In this document: piece by piece, positions 63,887 through 64,000 of the stretch
Numbering within the stretch: the stretch's first letter is position 1
Layout: each line of letters opens with the position of its first letter
Notes under the pieces: model-generated
Seen by the model: the letters and a program-made list of their open reading frames with translations, nothing else
Database searches by the model: none
Told to the model about the DNA's origin: nothing
From: Paenibacillus castaneae
GTDB lineage: Bacteria; Bacillota; Bacilli; Paenibacillales; Paenibacillaceae
NCBI RefSeq assembly: GCF_002884445.1
Contig: NZ_KZ614144.1
Coordinates: forward strand, 1,654,202-1,718,201
Reading direction: 5' to 3'
DNA: 64,000 nt
Position numbers and translations under genes: made by a program

Positions 63887-64000
63887 ATGAAGCTCACAAA
63901 AGGCGAGACAGCGTTTGTCGCCTCCAACTATGTCATTTTAACGGTATTAACCATCGTTATTGTCCTTCCGTTCTGGTACGTCATTTCCGTATCTTTTACG
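63887..64000 (+). CDS. ABC sugar transporter permease (YtcP-type), third set, 5' part
   Basis: The first 38 codons of a gene cut by the window end: MKLTKGETAFVASNYVILTV, then LTIVIVLPFWYVISVSFT. The short polar start, first helix and FWYVISVSF are those of the second permease of LplB/YtcP transporters. GAAGGGAAGA precedes ATG 63887, and it follows the third LplB-type gene by 17 nt. A binding lipoprotein gene is expected next. Confidence 0.8.
   Translation, partial: MKLTKGETAFVASNYVILTVLTIVIVLPFWYVISVSFT

Overview
The window reads as chromosomal DNA of an endospore-forming, low-to-mid-GC Gram-positive, most likely Paenibacillus or a close relative. Pointers are a gamma-type SASP gene behind a sigma-G-like promoter, a Ger(x) germination operon, YhcN, PrkA and a T-box in front of thrS. 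LiaFSR, AbrB-like and RNase J genes fit too. So do sugar ABC transporters of the LplB/YtcP/lipoprotein type with no ATPase gene, and large AraC-type membrane regulators.

Layout. 0-8 kb: the end of a probable menaquinone gene (mqnC), ytxC, T-box-controlled thrS, a 3D-domain protein, a 46-residue SASP, the liaFSR envelope-stress operon and a YugN-like gene. 8-13 kb: an HtrA-type membrane protease followed by an OmpR-type regulator and its sensor kinase, then ispH. Three TTTAA repeats at 11-bp period lie just before the htrA -10 and could link regulator and protease. 13-24 kb: core metabolism and regulation (DAHP synthase, a GSI-beta type glutamine synthetase behind a GlnR/TnrA-like box, serC, an orphan response regulator, trmL, an AbrB-like protein with a CXXC pair, an aminotransferase, a DUF2161 nuclease-fold protein and prkA). 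24-36 kb: a short HemAT-like globin sensor, two paralogous MFS exporters, a FAD/Rieske oxidoreductase, spore- and surface-linked small proteins, phosphosulfolactate synthase, a DUF2935 protein and RNase J.

At 36.0-37.2 kb lies the strangest element: 22 full copies of a GC-rich 52-bp tandem repeat, each carrying a hairpin-like inverted repeat, between the divergent rnj and GH43 genes. I do not recognise it. It is not CRISPR and probably not coding.

37-49 kb is a carbohydrate island. A GH43 enzyme is followed by a LacI regulator with four matching operators, two permeases, a binding lipoprotein, a fructokinase and two GH32 enzymes, one cytoplasmic and one exported. Together these look like a fructan/sucrose uptake and degradation locus with CcpA (cre) control. 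The exported GH32 has Glu where the family nucleophile Asp is expected. 48.7-52.4 kb is a germinant receptor operon in the order B-A-C on the minus strand. 52.7-58.7 kb is a second sugar-transporter set with a membrane AraC regulator. 58.8-64 kb holds an AraC regulator divergent from a GH2 beta-galactosidase, followed by a third permease pair cut by the window end.

No rRNA, tRNA, insertion sequence, prophage or CRISPR array was seen.
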